Shown piece by piece: positions 51,920-61,045 of a stretch of DNA of 64,000 nucleotides. The stretch spans positions 62,001 to 126,000 of the forward strand of contig CAVWNV010000013.1 in assembly GCA_963756515.1 (NCBI GenBank), in the 5' to 3' direction. The notes beneath the pieces were generated by a model. The model ran no database searches and was not told where the DNA came from. It was given only the letters and a program-made list of their open reading frames with translations. The first letter of the stretch is position 1; the number at the start of each line of letters is the position of its first letter. Origin of the DNA: Bog-756 sp963756515 (GTDB lineage Bacteria; Actinomycetota; Acidimicrobiia; Acidimicrobiales; RAAP-2). A program made the translations under genes and the position numbers.

Positions 51920-54900
51920 ATGACGACCCGAGCAGGCCCCCAGGCAACACCCGTCGGCACCCCTACGTCGTCGACGCGCCGCGCCTCGAGCCAACGGCGA
52001 GGGGTGACGCCGACCGGGTCGACGACGATCCGTTCCGGCCCACCGGAGGTCCCACGGGCCGGCCTCTACGATCCGGGGTCCGAGCACGACGCCTGCGGGG
52101 TGGCCCTCGTGGCCGATCTGCAGGGCCGGCGCACCCACACCTTGGTCCGACAGGCTCTCTCCGCCCTCGAGCACCTGGCCCACCGGGGAGCCACGGGGAG
52201 TGAGGAGGACAGCGGGGACGGTGCCGGCATCCTCATCCAGGTGCCTCACGACTTCTACACCGAGGTCGTCGACTTCGATCTGCCCGATCGGGGCGGCTAC
52301 GCCACCGGGATCGCCTTCTTGTCACGGAACGCCGACGCGGCCAGGTCGGCCCGGTCGACCATGGAGAAGCTGGCCGACGAGGAGGGTCTCCAGGTCATCG
52401 GGTGGCGTCCGATGCCGATCGACGACACCTCCCTGGGGTCGATCTCCGAGGCGGCCATGCCGTCGATGCACCAGCTCTTCGTGGCCCCTTCGTCAGGTAC
52501 GCCCCTGACCGGGGACGACACCGCGCTGGCCATCGACCGGCTGGCCTTCGTGCTGCGCAAGCGGGCCGAACACGAGATCGACGACTGCTACGTGGCGTCG
52601 CTGTCGGCGCGGACCATCACCTACAAGGGGATGCTGACCTCCCACCAGCTGGCCGAGTTCTTCCCCGATCTCTCCGACGAGCGGGTCATCAGTGGTCTGG
52701 CCCTGGTGCACTCCCGGTTCTCGACCAACACCTTCCCGTCGTGGCCGCTGGCCCACCCGTACCGGTACCTGGCCCACAACGGCGAGATCAACACCCTGGC
52801 CGGCAACCGCAACTGGATGCGGGCCCGTGAGGCGCTGTGCGCGTCCCCACTGATCCCCGGCCTCGAGCGGGCCTTCCCCATCGTCACCCCGGGCGCCAGT
52901 GACTCCGCCTCCTTCGACGAGGTGCTGGAACTGCTGCACCTCGGCGGACGGCCCTTGCACCACGCGGTGCTGATGATGATCCCCGAGGCCTGGGAGAACC
53001 ATCGGACCATGGATCCGGCCCGACGGGCCTTCTACCGGTTCCACGCCTCGCTCATGGAGCCTTGGGACGGGCCGGCGGCGGTGGCGTTCACCGACGGCAC
53101 GGTGATCGGCGCCGTGCTCGACCGGAACGGACTCCGGCCGGCCCGCTACTGGGTCACCGACGACGGGATGGTGGTGCTGGCCAGCGAGGTCGGCGTGATC
53201 GACGTGCCGGCCGACAAGGTGGTGCGCAAGGGGCGGCTGCAGCCGGGCCGGATGTTCCTGGTGGACACCGAGGCCGGCCGCATCGTCGACGACGACGAGA
53301 TCAAGGACGCTCTGTCACGGGAACATCCCTACGCCGAATGGCTGGACGTCGGCCAGATCGAGCTCGAGGACCTGCCACCGCGCCTCATGCTGACCCCCCA
53401 GCACGCCTCGGTGGTGGGACGCCAACGACTCTTCGGCTACACCAACGAGGAGCTGCGCCTGATCCTGCAGCCCATGGCCCGGTCCGGAGCCGAGCCGCTC
53501 GGCTCCATGGGCACCGACACCGCCATCGCCGTGCTGTCCGACCGCCCCCGCATGCTCTACGACTACTTCACCCAGCTGTTCGCCCAGGTCACCAACCCAC
53601 CCCTCGACGCCATCCGCGAGGAGCTGGTCACCTCCCTGCTCTCCTCCCTCGGGCCCGAGGCCAATCTCCTCGAGCCGACGGCGGAGTCGTGCCGGCAGAT
53701 CGTCTTGCCCATGCCGGTCATCGACAACGATGACCTGGCCAAGCTGCTCTACGTCAACGAGGACGGCAGCACACCTGGGTTCCGGGCCTTCGCCATCGAC
53801 GGGCTCTTCGAGGTGTCCGGCGGCGGCGAGGCCCTGCGAGCCGCCATCGAGGACGTGCGGTCCAGGGTCAGCACGGCCATCGCCGACGGCTCCGACGTCA
53901 TCGTGCTCTCCGACCGCAACTCCACCGCCGAGTTGGCCCCGATCCCCTCGCTGTTGCTGGTGTCCGCCGTCCACCATCACCTGGTGCGTGAGAAGACGCG
54001 CACCCGGGTGGGGCTGGTGGTGGAGTCCGGCGACGCCCGGGAGGTCCACCACATGGCGCTGCTCAAGGGGTTCGGGGCGGCGGCCATCAACCCCTATCTG
54101 GCCTTCGAGACCCTCGACGACATGATCGCCTCGGGCATCCTGACCGGCGTGACGCCGAGGCAGGCCCAGAAGAACTACATCAAGGCCGCCTCCAAGGGGA
54201 TCATCAAGGTGATGTCGAAGATGGGCATCTCGACCGTGGCGTCGTACACCGGGGCCCAGGTCTTCGAGGCCGTGGGGCTGGCTCCCGACATCATCGACGA
54301 GTACTTCACGGGAACCGTCTCCCGCATCGGGGGCGTGGGTCTCGACGTCCTGGCCGACGAGGTGGCCCAGCGCCACCGGCTCTCCCACCTGGAACGGCCG
54401 AACGAGCTGGCCCACCGGGAGCGCGAGGTCGGGGGTGAGTACCAGTGGCGCCGCGAGGGCGAGATCCACCTGTTCAACCCCAAGACGGTGTTCAAACTGC
54501 AGCACGCCACCCGGTCGAAGCGGTACGAGGTGTTCAAGGAGTACACCCGGGCCGTCGACGAACAGTCGGTCCACCTGGCCACGTTGCGGGGACTCATGCA
54601 TCTGCGGACCGGCGACCGGGTGCCGATCCCACTGGAGGAGGTGGAGCCGGTGGAATCGATCGTGGCCCGGTTCTCCACCGGGGCCATGTCCTACGGTTCG
54701 ATCTCGGCCGAGGCCCACGAGACACTGGCCGTCGCCATGAACCGGATCGGAGGGAAGTCCAACACCGGTGAGGGTGGCGAGGACCCCGACCGCTTCACCC
54801 CGGACGCCAACGGTGATCTCCGCCGCAGCGCCATCAAACAGGTGGCCTCGGGCCGATTCGGGGTGACCTCGGAGTACCTGGTCAACGCCGACGACATCCA

Positions 54901-56587
54901 GATCAAGATCGCCCAGGGGGCCAAGCCCGGTGAGGGCGGACAGCTGCCGGGACACAAGGTGTCGCCCTCGATCGCCAAGACCCGCTTCTCCACGCCCGGC
55001 GTCGGTCTCATCTCACCACCGCCCCATCACGACATCTACTCCATCGAGGACATCGCCCAGCTCATCCACGACCTCAAATCGGCCAATCCCCGGGCCCGCG
55101 TCCACGTGAAGCTGGTGGCGGAGGTCGGGGTGGGAACGGTGGCCGCCGGGGTGGCCAAGGCCCACTCCGACGTGGTGCTGATCTCGGGTCACGACGGGGG
55201 GACCGGGGCGACCCCGCTCACGTCGCAGAAGCACGCCGGCATCCCCTGGGAGCTGGGCCTGGCCGAGACCCAGCAGACCCTGCTGGCCAATGACTTGCGG
55301 GACCGGATCGTGGTGCAGGTGGACGGTCAGTTGAAGACCGGGCGGGACGTGCTGATCGGAGCGCTGCTCGGGGCCGAGGAGTTCGGCTTCGCCACCGCCC
55401 CCCTGGTGGTGTCGGGCTGCATCATGATGCGGGTGTGCCACCTCGACACCTGCCCGGTGGGGATCGCCACCCAGAACCCCACACTGCGGGCCCGCTACAC
55501 CGGCCGACCGGAGTTCGTCGAGACCTTCTTCGAGTACATCGCCGAAGAGGTCCGTGAACAGCTGGCCTCGCTCGGTCTGCGCACCCTGGAGGAGGCCGTC
55601 GGCCGGGTCGACCTCATCGACACCTCGGCCGCCGTCGAGCACTGGAAGGCCCGCGGCCTCGATCTGGCCCCCATCCTGGTCACGCCGCCGCTGCCCGAGG
55701 GCGCCGTCCGCTACTGCATCAACGAGCAGGACCACGGTCTGGACCGCGCCCTCGACCACGAGTTCCTCGAGCGGTGCCGCCCGGCCATCGAGAGCGGGGT
55801 GCCGGTCAGGGCCGAGGTCGACGTGACGAACGTGAACCGCACCGTCGGCACGCTGCTCGGCTACGAGATCACCCGCCGGCACGGCGGCGCCGGTCTGCCC
55901 GAGGGCACCATCGACCTCACGTTCCGGGGGTCGGCCGGGCAGAGCTTCGGTGCGTTCCTGCCCAAGGGTGTGACCATGCGCCTGCTCGGTGACACCAACG
56001 ACTACCTGGGCAAGGGGCTGTCCGGCGGCCGGATCATCGTGCGCCCACCGCACGAGTCGACGTTCGCGGCGGAGGAGAACATCGTGGCCGGCAACGTGAT
56101 CCTCTACGGGGCCACGGGCGGCGAAGTGTTCCTGCGGGGTCAGGTGGGGGAGCGGTTCTGCGTCCGCAACTCCGGAGCCATCGCCGTGGTCGAGGGCGTG
56201 GGCGACCACGGCTGTGAGTACATGACGGGCGGACGGGTCGTCGTCCTCGGCCCGACCGGACGGAACTTCGCCGCCGGCATGTCCGGGGGGATGGCCTTCG
56301 TCTACGACCCCCACGGCCTGCTGGTCGGCGCCTACAACCGGGAGCTGGTGGACCTGGAGCCCCTGTCGGCCGACGACCGTGTGTGGCTGAAGGACCGCAT
56401 CGGCATGCACCAGGCCGAGACGGGCTCCGAGGTGGCCCGGGCCATACTGTCCGACTGGATCAGTGCCTCCGAACAGTTCGTGACCGTGATGCCCCAGGAC
56501 TACCGGCGGGTGCTGGAGGCCACCGAGCGGGCCGTGGCCGAGGGGCGGTCGGTGGAGGAAGCGGTCATGGAGGCGTCCCATGGGTGA
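51920..56587 (+). CDS. gltB: Glutamate synthase (NADPH) large subunit
   Basis: The 1,555-residue alpha subunit of GOGAT, making two glutamates from glutamine and 2-oxoglutarate. Class II amidotransferase domain: catalytic Cys59 in HDACGVALVADLQGRRTH, so a 58-residue propeptide must be removed, longer than usual. Then come the central domain, the FMN/2-oxoglutarate domain (STGAMSYGSISAEAHE, GEGGEDPDRF, ISGHDGGTGATPLTSQKHAG), the 3Fe-4S cluster (CIMMRVCHLDTCPVGIATQ) and the C-terminal beta-helix GXGXG domain. Full length with no frameshift. An SD-like TGGAG lies upstream of the ATG. It overlaps gltD by 8 bp. In mycobacteria GarA regulates this enzyme. Confidence 0.97.
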   Translation: MTTRAGPQATPVGTPTSSTRRASSQRRGVTPTGSTTIRSGPPEVPRAGLYDPGSEHDACGVALVADLQGRRTHTLVRQALSALEHLAHRGATGSEEDSGDGAGILIQVPHDFYTEVVDFDLPDRGGYATGIAFLSRNADAARSARSTMEKLADEEGLQVIGWRPMPIDDTSLGSISEAAMPSMHQLFVAPSSGTPLTGDDTALAIDRLAFVLRKRAEHEIDDCYVASLSARTITYKGMLTSHQLAEFFPDLSDERVISGLALVHSRFSTNTFPSWPLAHPYRYLAHNGEINTLAGNRNWMRAREALCASPLIPGLERAFPIVTPGASDSASFDEVLELLHLGGRPLHHAVLMMIPEAWENHRTMDPARRAFYRFHASLMEPWDGPAAVAFTDGTVIGAVLDRNGLRPARYWVTDDGMVVLASEVGVIDVPADKVVRKGRLQPGRMFLVDTEAGRIVDDDEIKDALSREHPYAEWLDVGQIELEDLPPRLMLTPQHASVVGRQRLFGYTNEELRLILQPMARSGAEPLGSMGTDTAIAVLSDRPRMLYDYFTQLFAQVTNPPLDAIREELVTSLLSSLGPEANLLEPTAESCRQIVLPMPVIDNDDLAKLLYVNEDGSTPGFRAFAIDGLFEVSGGGEALRAAIEDVRSRVSTAIADGSDVIVLSDRNSTAELAPIPSLLLVSAVHHHLVREKTRTRVGLVVESGDAREVHHMALLKGFGAAAINPYLAFETLDDMIASGILTGVTPRQAQKNYIKAASKGIIKVMSKMGISTVASYTGAQVFEAVGLAPDIIDEYFTGTVSRIGGVGLDVLADEVAQRHRLSHLERPNELAHREREVGGEYQWRREGEIHLFNPKTVFKLQHATRSKRYEVFKEYTRAVDEQSVHLATLRGLMHLRTGDRVPIPLEEVEPVESIVARFSTGAMSYGSISAEAHETLAVAMNRIGGKSNTGEGGEDPDRFTPDANGDLRRSAIKQVASGRFGVTSEYLVNADDIQIKIAQGAKPGEGGQLPGHKVSPSIAKTRFSTPGVGLISPPPHHDIYSIEDIAQLIHDLKSANPRARVHVKLVAEVGVGTVAAGVAKAHSDVVLISGHDGGTGATPLTSQKHAGIPWELGLAETQQTLLANDLRDRIVVQVDGQLKTGRDVLIGALLGAEEFGFATAPLVVSGCIMMRVCHLDTCPVGIATQNPTLRARYTGRPEFVETFFEYIAEEVREQLASLGLRTLEEAVGRVDLIDTSAAVEHWKARGLDLAPILVTPPLPEGAVRYCINEQDHGLDRALDHEFLERCRPAIESGVPVRAEVDVTNVNRTVGTLLGYEITRRHGGAGLPEGTIDLTFRGSAGQSFGAFLPKGVTMRLLGDTNDYLGKGLSGGRIIVRPPHESTFAAEENIVAGNVILYGATGGEVFLRGQVGERFCVRNSGAIAVVEGVGDHGCEYMTGGRVVVLGPTGRNFAAGMSGGMAFVYDPHGLLVGAYNRELVDLEPLSADDRVWLKDRIGMHQAETGSEVARAILSDWISASEQFVTVMPQDYRRVLEATERAVAEGRSVEEAVMEASHG

Positions 56588-58088
56588 CATCACCGGGTTC
56601 CTCAAGTTCCCGCGTCAGCTTCCGGTGCGGCGGCCGGTGCCGGTCCGCCTGCGCGACTGGAAGGAGGTCTACGAGCCCTTCCCGGTCGAGGCGGCCCAAC
56701 AGCAGGGGGCCCGGTGCATGGACTGCGGGATCCCCTTCTGCCACGAGGGCTGTCCCCTCGGAAACCTGATCCCCGAGTGGAACGACCTGGTGTTCCGCGA
56801 CGACTGGTCCGACGCCGTCGAGCGGCTCCACGCCACCAACAACTTCCCCGAGTTCACCGGCCGCCTGTGCCCGGCCCCGTGCGAGGGTGCCTGCGTGCTG
56901 GGCATCAACGACGACCCGGTGACCATCGAACGGATCGAGTACGAGATCATCGAGCGGGCGTGGACGGAGGGCTGGGTGCCGGCCATGCCGTCCAGCGTTC
57001 CCAGCGGCAAGCAGGTGGCCGTGGTGGGGTCGGGCCCGGCCGGCCTGGCCGCCGCCCAGCAGCTGACCCGGTCCGGTCACCGGGTGGTGGTGTTCGAGCG
57101 GGCCGAGAAGCCGGGTGGACTGCTGCGGTTCGGCATCCCCGAGTTCAAGATGGAGAAGGCCGTCCTCGACCGGCGCCTGGACCAGATGGTGGCCGAGGGA
57201 GTGGAGTTCCGATGCCGGGTCTCGGTGGGGGAGCCCGCCCCCGAGGTGAGCGGGGCGGCGGCACCCGACGTCACCGTCGTCAGCGCCACCTCATTGGTCG
57301 ACGGATTCGACAGTGTGGTGCTGGCCGGCGGGGCCACCCTGCCCCGCGATCTTCCCGTGCCCGGACGCGACCTGGACGGGATCCATCTGGCCATGGAGTT
57401 CCTCAAACCGTCGAACCTGGTGCAGGAGGGCGTGCTGGCCGAGTCGCCGATCTCGGCCCAGGGCAAGCACGTGGTGATCATCGGGGGTGGCGACACCGGG
57501 GCCGACTGCCTCGGGACCGTCCACCGCCAGCGGGCCCTCAGTGTGCACCAGCTGGAGATCATGCCGGAGCCCCCGGCCGACAGGGGCCAGGACAACCCCT
57601 GGCCCACCTGGCCCCTCATCCTCCGGACCTCCTCCGCCCTCGAGGAGGGGGGCGAAAGGATCTTCTCGGTCACCACCGTCGAGTTCCTGGACGACGGGCG
57701 CGGGCACGTGCGGGCCCTGCGGGGTGAGGAGGTCGAGGTGGCCTATGGCGACGACGGCCGTCCCGAGTTCCGACCCGTCGAGGGTTCGAGGTTCGAACTC
57801 CCGTGCGAGCTGGTCCTGCTGGCCATGGGCTTCCTCGGTGCCGAGCGGAGTGGGGTGGTGGCCGAGTTGGGTCTGGAGGTGAACGCCCGTGGGAGCGTGG
57901 TCGCCGACGGGACGTGGTCGACCGGTCGCGACGGTGTCTTCGTGTGCGGCGACATGACCCGGGGTCAGAGCCTCATCGTCTGGGCCATCGCCGAGGGTCG
58001 GTCGGCCGCGGCTTCGGTCGACCGCTACCTCATGGGCCGGACCGCCCTGCCGGCGCCGATCGTCCCCGGGCAGCTGGCCCTTCGCTGA
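56580..58088 (+). CDS. gltD: Glutamate synthase small subunit
   Basis: The 502-residue beta subunit passes electrons from NADPH through FAD and 4Fe-4S clusters to GltB. N-terminal cluster Cys residues are in CMDCGIPFCHEGCPLGNLIPEW and GRLCPAPCEGACVLGIN. The FAD motif VAVVGSGPAGLAAAQQL and the NADPH motif VVIIGGGDTGADCLGTVHRQ follow, with FVCGDMTRGQSLIVWAIAEG near the end. It is translated from an ATG within the gltB end. A possible bidirectional terminator hairpin lies at 58115-58135. Confidence 0.97.
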   Translation: MGDITGFLKFPRQLPVRRPVPVRLRDWKEVYEPFPVEAAQQQGARCMDCGIPFCHEGCPLGNLIPEWNDLVFRDDWSDAVERLHATNNFPEFTGRLCPAPCEGACVLGINDDPVTIERIEYEIIERAWTEGWVPAMPSSVPSGKQVAVVGSGPAGLAAAQQLTRSGHRVVVFERAEKPGGLLRFGIPEFKMEKAVLDRRLDQMVAEGVEFRCRVSVGEPAPEVSGAAAPDVTVVSATSLVDGFDSVVLAGGATLPRDLPVPGRDLDGIHLAMEFLKPSNLVQEGVLAESPISAQGKHVVIIGGGDTGADCLGTVHRQRALSVHQLEIMPEPPADRGQDNPWPTWPLILRTSSALEEGGERIFSVTTVEFLDDGRGHVRALRGEEVEVAYGDDGRPEFRPVEGSRFELPCELVLLAMGFLGAERSGVVAELGLEVNARGSVVADGTWSTGRDGVFVCGDMTRGQSLIVWAIAEGRSAAASVDRYLMGRTALPAPIVPGQLALR

Positions 58089-58114
58089 GGTCCGGGCGGC
58101 CTCGGCCGAACGGT

Positions 58115-58135
58115 CCGACCCCGGGGTGGGGTCGG
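58115..58135. terminator. Hairpin between convergent gltD and NlpC/P60 gene
   Basis: CCGACCCC (58115-58122) pairs perfectly with GGGGTCGG (58128-58135) over GGGGT. It sits in the 48-bp gap between converging genes; no U tract on either strand. Confidence 0.45.
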
Positions 58136-58136
58136 C

Positions 58137-58730
58137 CTAGCCCGGTCGTGTGGCCCCCACCAGGTCGGACTGGCCGGCCCGGTCCAGGCGGACCAGGGCC
58201 CCGGTGTGGGGGGCATCGATCATCTCCCCGCCACCCACGTACAGCCCCACGTGTTCGACTCCGGCCGGGCCGCTGCCGAAGAAGACCAGGTCCCCGGGAA
58301 GGATGGTGGAGCCGACCGGGACCGCCGGCCCGGCGTCGAACTGGCTCTGGGCCACCCGGGGCAGGGTGAGTCCGGCGGCCCGGTACGAGGCCTGGACCAG
58401 CCCGGAACAGTCGAAGCCCCCGTTGCCGGTCCCGCCCCAGACATAGGGCGTGCCGAGCTGTTCGGCGGCGAAGGTCAGGGCGGCGACGATGGTGCCGGAC
58501 AGGGAAGGCGCCTCGGCCAAGGCCAACGACAGGGTCAGCACGGTGTCCACATAGGGGACGGAGTGGTTGTAGTCGGTGACGGCGGCCCGCAGGAAGCCGG
58601 GCGACCCGGCCCCGTCGGCGCACAACAGGGCCGAGGCGGTGTACACCGCGTCCACGGGGTCGTAGGGGGACGCCGGTCGGGCACCGCCGGGACCCACGGT
58701 GGCGTAGGCGGCAAAGGTGGCCGGGTCCAA
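58137..58730 (-). pseudogene. 5'-truncated lytic transglycosylase / NlpC-P60 peptidase
   Basis: The remaining 197 codons encode the end of a lytic transglycosylase domain (FAAYATVGPGG, SPYDPVDAVYTASALLC, YNHSVPYVDTVLTLSLAL) fused to a complete NlpC/P60 endopeptidase domain: catalytic Cys in NGGFDCSGLVQASYRAAG, His in GVEHVGLYVGGGEMIDAPH, and PRVAQSQFDAG. The catalytic Glu and the preceding transglycosylase segments are missing. The reading frame enters AT-rich, unrelated sequence at about 58731, right beside the serine integrase start, and has only a TTG there. The gene was therefore probably split by integration. In related actinobacteria such fused genes act on cell-wall peptidoglycan and begin with a signal sequence. 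Confidence 0.75.
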
Positions 58731-58757
58731 TCGTTTGAATAGGTGTATGTTCCCGGA
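58720..58757. other. Probable attachment-site junction (attL-like) of the integrated element
   Basis: Host gene sequence stops matching its family at about 58730 and the integrase gene begins at 58743-58758. Serine integrases usually lie directly next to one att site, so the crossover should be in or close to this interval. The core cannot be fixed without the other end. Confidence 0.55.
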
Positions 58758-60377
58758 ATGGCCAAAAGACGAGGTGGGGACATCCGGGCTGGTGTCTATG
58801 CCCGCATTTCGTCCGATCGATCTGACACACGATTAGGGGTGGACCGACAGGTCAAGGACTGCAAGGCCTTGTGTGCTGACCAAGGCTGGGTCGTCGATGA
58901 GGTCTTCGTCGACAATGACGTGTCAGCCACCAGCGGAAAGCGACGGCCCGAGTACAACCGCTTACTGACGGCCATCGAGTCCGGCGACATCGATGCCGTC
59001 GCTGTCTGGGACCTGGACCGGTTGACCCGCCGCCCGGCTGAGCTGGAGTCCTTCGTGGCCACATGTGAGAGAGGAGGTGCGTCCCAGCTCGCCTTTGTGG
59101 GAGGAGGTGTGGACCTCGGCACGGGGGACGGCATGCTCGTCGCCCGCATCAAAGGAGCCGTTGCCGCCGAGGAGGCTCGGAAGACTGGTCAGCGGATGCG
59201 TCGGAAGAAGCAGGAGCTGGCCGAGCGTGGCCTGCCCAGTGGCGGTGGCCGCCGGGCATTTGGCTGGGAGCGAGACGGGCAGACGGTCCGGGAGTCGGAG
59301 GCAGCCCTAATCCGTGAAGCGGCAGAGGTGGTTTTGCGGGGTGGGTCCCTGCGTGGCATCGCCACCGACTGGGAGGCACGGGGAGTCCAGACCGTTGGTG
59401 GTGGCACATGGCGACCGAACAGTGTGAAGGCGGTGCTCCGCAATCCACGAAATGCAGGGCTTCGGCAGCATGGTCGGGAAGTAGTCGGGACCACCAAAGC
59501 GGGGCGTCCAGCATTTGGCCGACCCATCATCGTCGGTGACGCATCCTGGCCTCCGATTATTGAACGGGACATTTGGGAGCGACTGCAGCTCCTGTTTGAA
59601 AACCCCGAGCGCAGTCACGTCAAAGTTCAGACCCGTTCCTACCCATTACGTGGGGTGTTGGAGTGCGGGGTCTGTGGGAGGAAGCTGACCTCGGTGCCGA
59701 GGAAAAAGCCCATTCCCAGTGACCCCGACCGGCGCATGCGGTATTACGGCTGCAGGTCGGACCAGGGTGGGTGCGGCAAAATCTTCGTTGACGCCCAACA
59801 TGCCGAACAGGTCGTGGATGGCGTGATACTCAGGCTCCTCAGCAACAGGGGTGCAGAGAGGATTGCCCTGGCCAGCCAAAAGGGCGACGAGGCTGAGGCC
59901 GCCAAGCTGCTTCAGCAGAACGCAAAGGACAACGAGCGGATCGCTGACCTGGAGGATGCATTCGCTGCTGGTGACCTCAGCCGGGAGGGTTTGCGCCGTA
60001 CCGCCCGCCCTCTCCGGGAGCGAATAGCTGGACGCACGAGTCGGATTACGGGCCTTCAGGGGTTCTCCATGTTGTATCCGTTTACGGGGCACGTGGAGGA
60101 GCACTGGGACCAGCTCACCGATGACGATCGACGGTCAATCGTCCTCTCGTTTCTGGTCTCGGTGAGGGTGAAGCCCAAGGCACGAGGGGGATTCAATCGA
60201 TTTGACCCGAAGCGGTTGGTGCTCGTGTGGCGCTATGGAGGACTCGCCCGGCTTAGCGAAAATCGGGAAACGACGATGACCGGGCCTACGCCCGACGACG
60301 AGGACCTGAGGTTGCCGAGAGACCTTGTCTCAAACACGATCCGTCAGAAGAGGCTAATGGCCGCTCGCGAGAAGTAA
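58758..60377 (+). CDS. Large serine recombinase (integrase)
   Basis: A 539-residue site-specific recombinase. The resolvase-type catalytic domain (about 8-160) has GVYARISSDRSDTRLGVDRQ, with the nucleophile at Ser18 or Ser19, then AVAVWDLDRLTRRP and Arg residues of the active site. The recombinase domain follows (SLRGIATDWEARGVQTVGGG, WRPNSVKAVLRNPRNAGLR). A zinc ribbon (CGVCGRKLTSVP through YYGCRSDQGGCGKIF) and a coiled-coil segment complete the large-serine-integrase architecture. I chose the ATG at 58758; a GTG at 58743 gives five more residues. It lies directly beside the putative att junction and reads away from it. Confidence 0.93.
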   Translation: MAKRRGGDIRAGVYARISSDRSDTRLGVDRQVKDCKALCADQGWVVDEVFVDNDVSATSGKRRPEYNRLLTAIESGDIDAVAVWDLDRLTRRPAELESFVATCERGGASQLAFVGGGVDLGTGDGMLVARIKGAVAAEEARKTGQRMRRKKQELAERGLPSGGGRRAFGWERDGQTVRESEAALIREAAEVVLRGGSLRGIATDWEARGVQTVGGGTWRPNSVKAVLRNPRNAGLRQHGREVVGTTKAGRPAFGRPIIVGDASWPPIIERDIWERLQLLFENPERSHVKVQTRSYPLRGVLECGVCGRKLTSVPRKKPIPSDPDRRMRYYGCRSDQGGCGKIFVDAQHAEQVVDGVILRLLSNRGAERIALASQKGDEAEAAKLLQQNAKDNERIADLEDAFAAGDLSREGLRRTARPLRERIAGRTSRITGLQGFSMLYPFTGHVEEHWDQLTDDDRRSIVLSFLVSVRVKPKARGGFNRFDPKRLVLVWRYGGLARLSENRETTMTGPTPDDEDLRLPRDLVSNTIRQKRLMAAREK

Positions 60378-60467
60378 CCGTCGGGACTACAGGTTGACGT
60401 AGGGCAGCCTTTGCGTGACCACTCGTGAAGTCCTGGCAGCACTCAACCCTGGCAGCCATCTACGACG

Positions 60468-60493
60468 CCGTATCCGTGCGCACACGGATACGG
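60468..60493. repeat. Perfect 11-bp inverted repeat downstream of the integrase
   Basis: CCGTATCCGTG (60468-60478) and CACGGATACGG (60483-60493) with a CGCA loop. No T run follows, so it may be an operator or recombination-directionality site, or a Rho-aided terminator for the integrase. A direct repeat of CCTGGCAGC lies just upstream (60432-60440 and 60448-60456). Confidence 0.7.
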
Positions 60494-60558
60494 ACGCGAG
60501 TTGTAGGACAACGGAGCCGTAATGATGGAGGGGCATTCTCAGCGAGCAGAGCTGATCA

Positions 60559-60690
60559 ATGAAGATCACCCTTTCTGAGACTGCCCATCTGCTCAGCGGC
60601 AGCCCTAATCACGTTTGGGACTCCATCCGAGCCGGGGTGCTGGCGTCGTTCAAGTTGGACAGCAAGCGCCTGTGGCCCGGGCGTTGTTGA
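60559..60690 (+). CDS. Small HTH/excisionase-like protein
   Basis: A 43-residue frame from an ATG at 60559. The sequence TLSETAHLLSGSPNHVWDSI and then AGVLASFKLDSKRLW follows the pattern of excisionase/AlpA-type helix-turn-helix proteins (T-hydrophobic-EAA-hydrophobic-L, then R-x-G-x-L-x-hydrophobic, ending in a charged wing). It stops soon after RLWPGRC, where a complete protein would usually run about 15 residues longer, so it may be short or truncated. Position after the integrase suits a recombination-directionality factor. No strong SD. Confidence 0.45.
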   Translation: MKITLSETAHLLSGSPNHVWDSIRAGVLASFKLDSKRLWPGRC

Positions 60691-60754
60691 GGTCCTCACC
60701 ACCGTGATCCCCGCTGATCCCAGAGGGGCGTGCGCCGATTGCCAGGAATGCAAC

Positions 60755-61045
60755 TTATACGCCAACCAAAGACTGCGAGTGGCGGTCACGCCATGCCTGC
60801 TGCCGACACTTCGCCGAGCAGTATGTAATGTCGGAGCGCCGACCATAGATGAATGGGATAATCCGGCCGCACTGAGCGCACGGCTTCTCATCGCGAGCAC
60901 CAGAGCCGAACTTACGCTCAATCCGGTCCCGCCGCCGCCGCTGTCGTTGAGCGCATGCCTTGGAGCAGTACTCTGCACCGGAGCGCTGCAACGGCGAGAG
61001 TCGATTCCGACAGTCCACTGCGGAACACCACGGCATCTGGTCCAC
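60755..61045 (-). CDS. Duplicated zinc-binding-motif protein
   Basis: A 96-residue basic protein with two similar Cys4 units: C7-X4-C12-X14-C27-X3-C31 and C56-X2-C59-X16-C76-X3-C80. Each ends in the same YCSxxC pattern, followed by an Arg/Gln-rich helix (AQRQRRRRDR and RQQAWRDRHS). This resembles treble-clef zinc folds found in phage and plasmid proteins. GGTGG lies shortly upstream of the ATG on this strand. It is antisense to neighbouring element genes and may regulate DNA or RNA; the actual role is unknown. Confidence 0.55.
   Translation of the reverse strand: MDQMPWCSAVDCRNRLSPLQRSGAEYCSKACAQRQRRRRDRIERKFGSGARDEKPCAQCGRIIPFIYGRRSDITYCSAKCRQQAWRDRHSQSLVGV

Noticed and set aside
58030..58830. 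266-codon reverse frame across the NlpC/P60 gene and element junction
   Set aside because: It is another frame of the same strand without domains; the NlpC/P60 motifs are in the frame 58137-58730.
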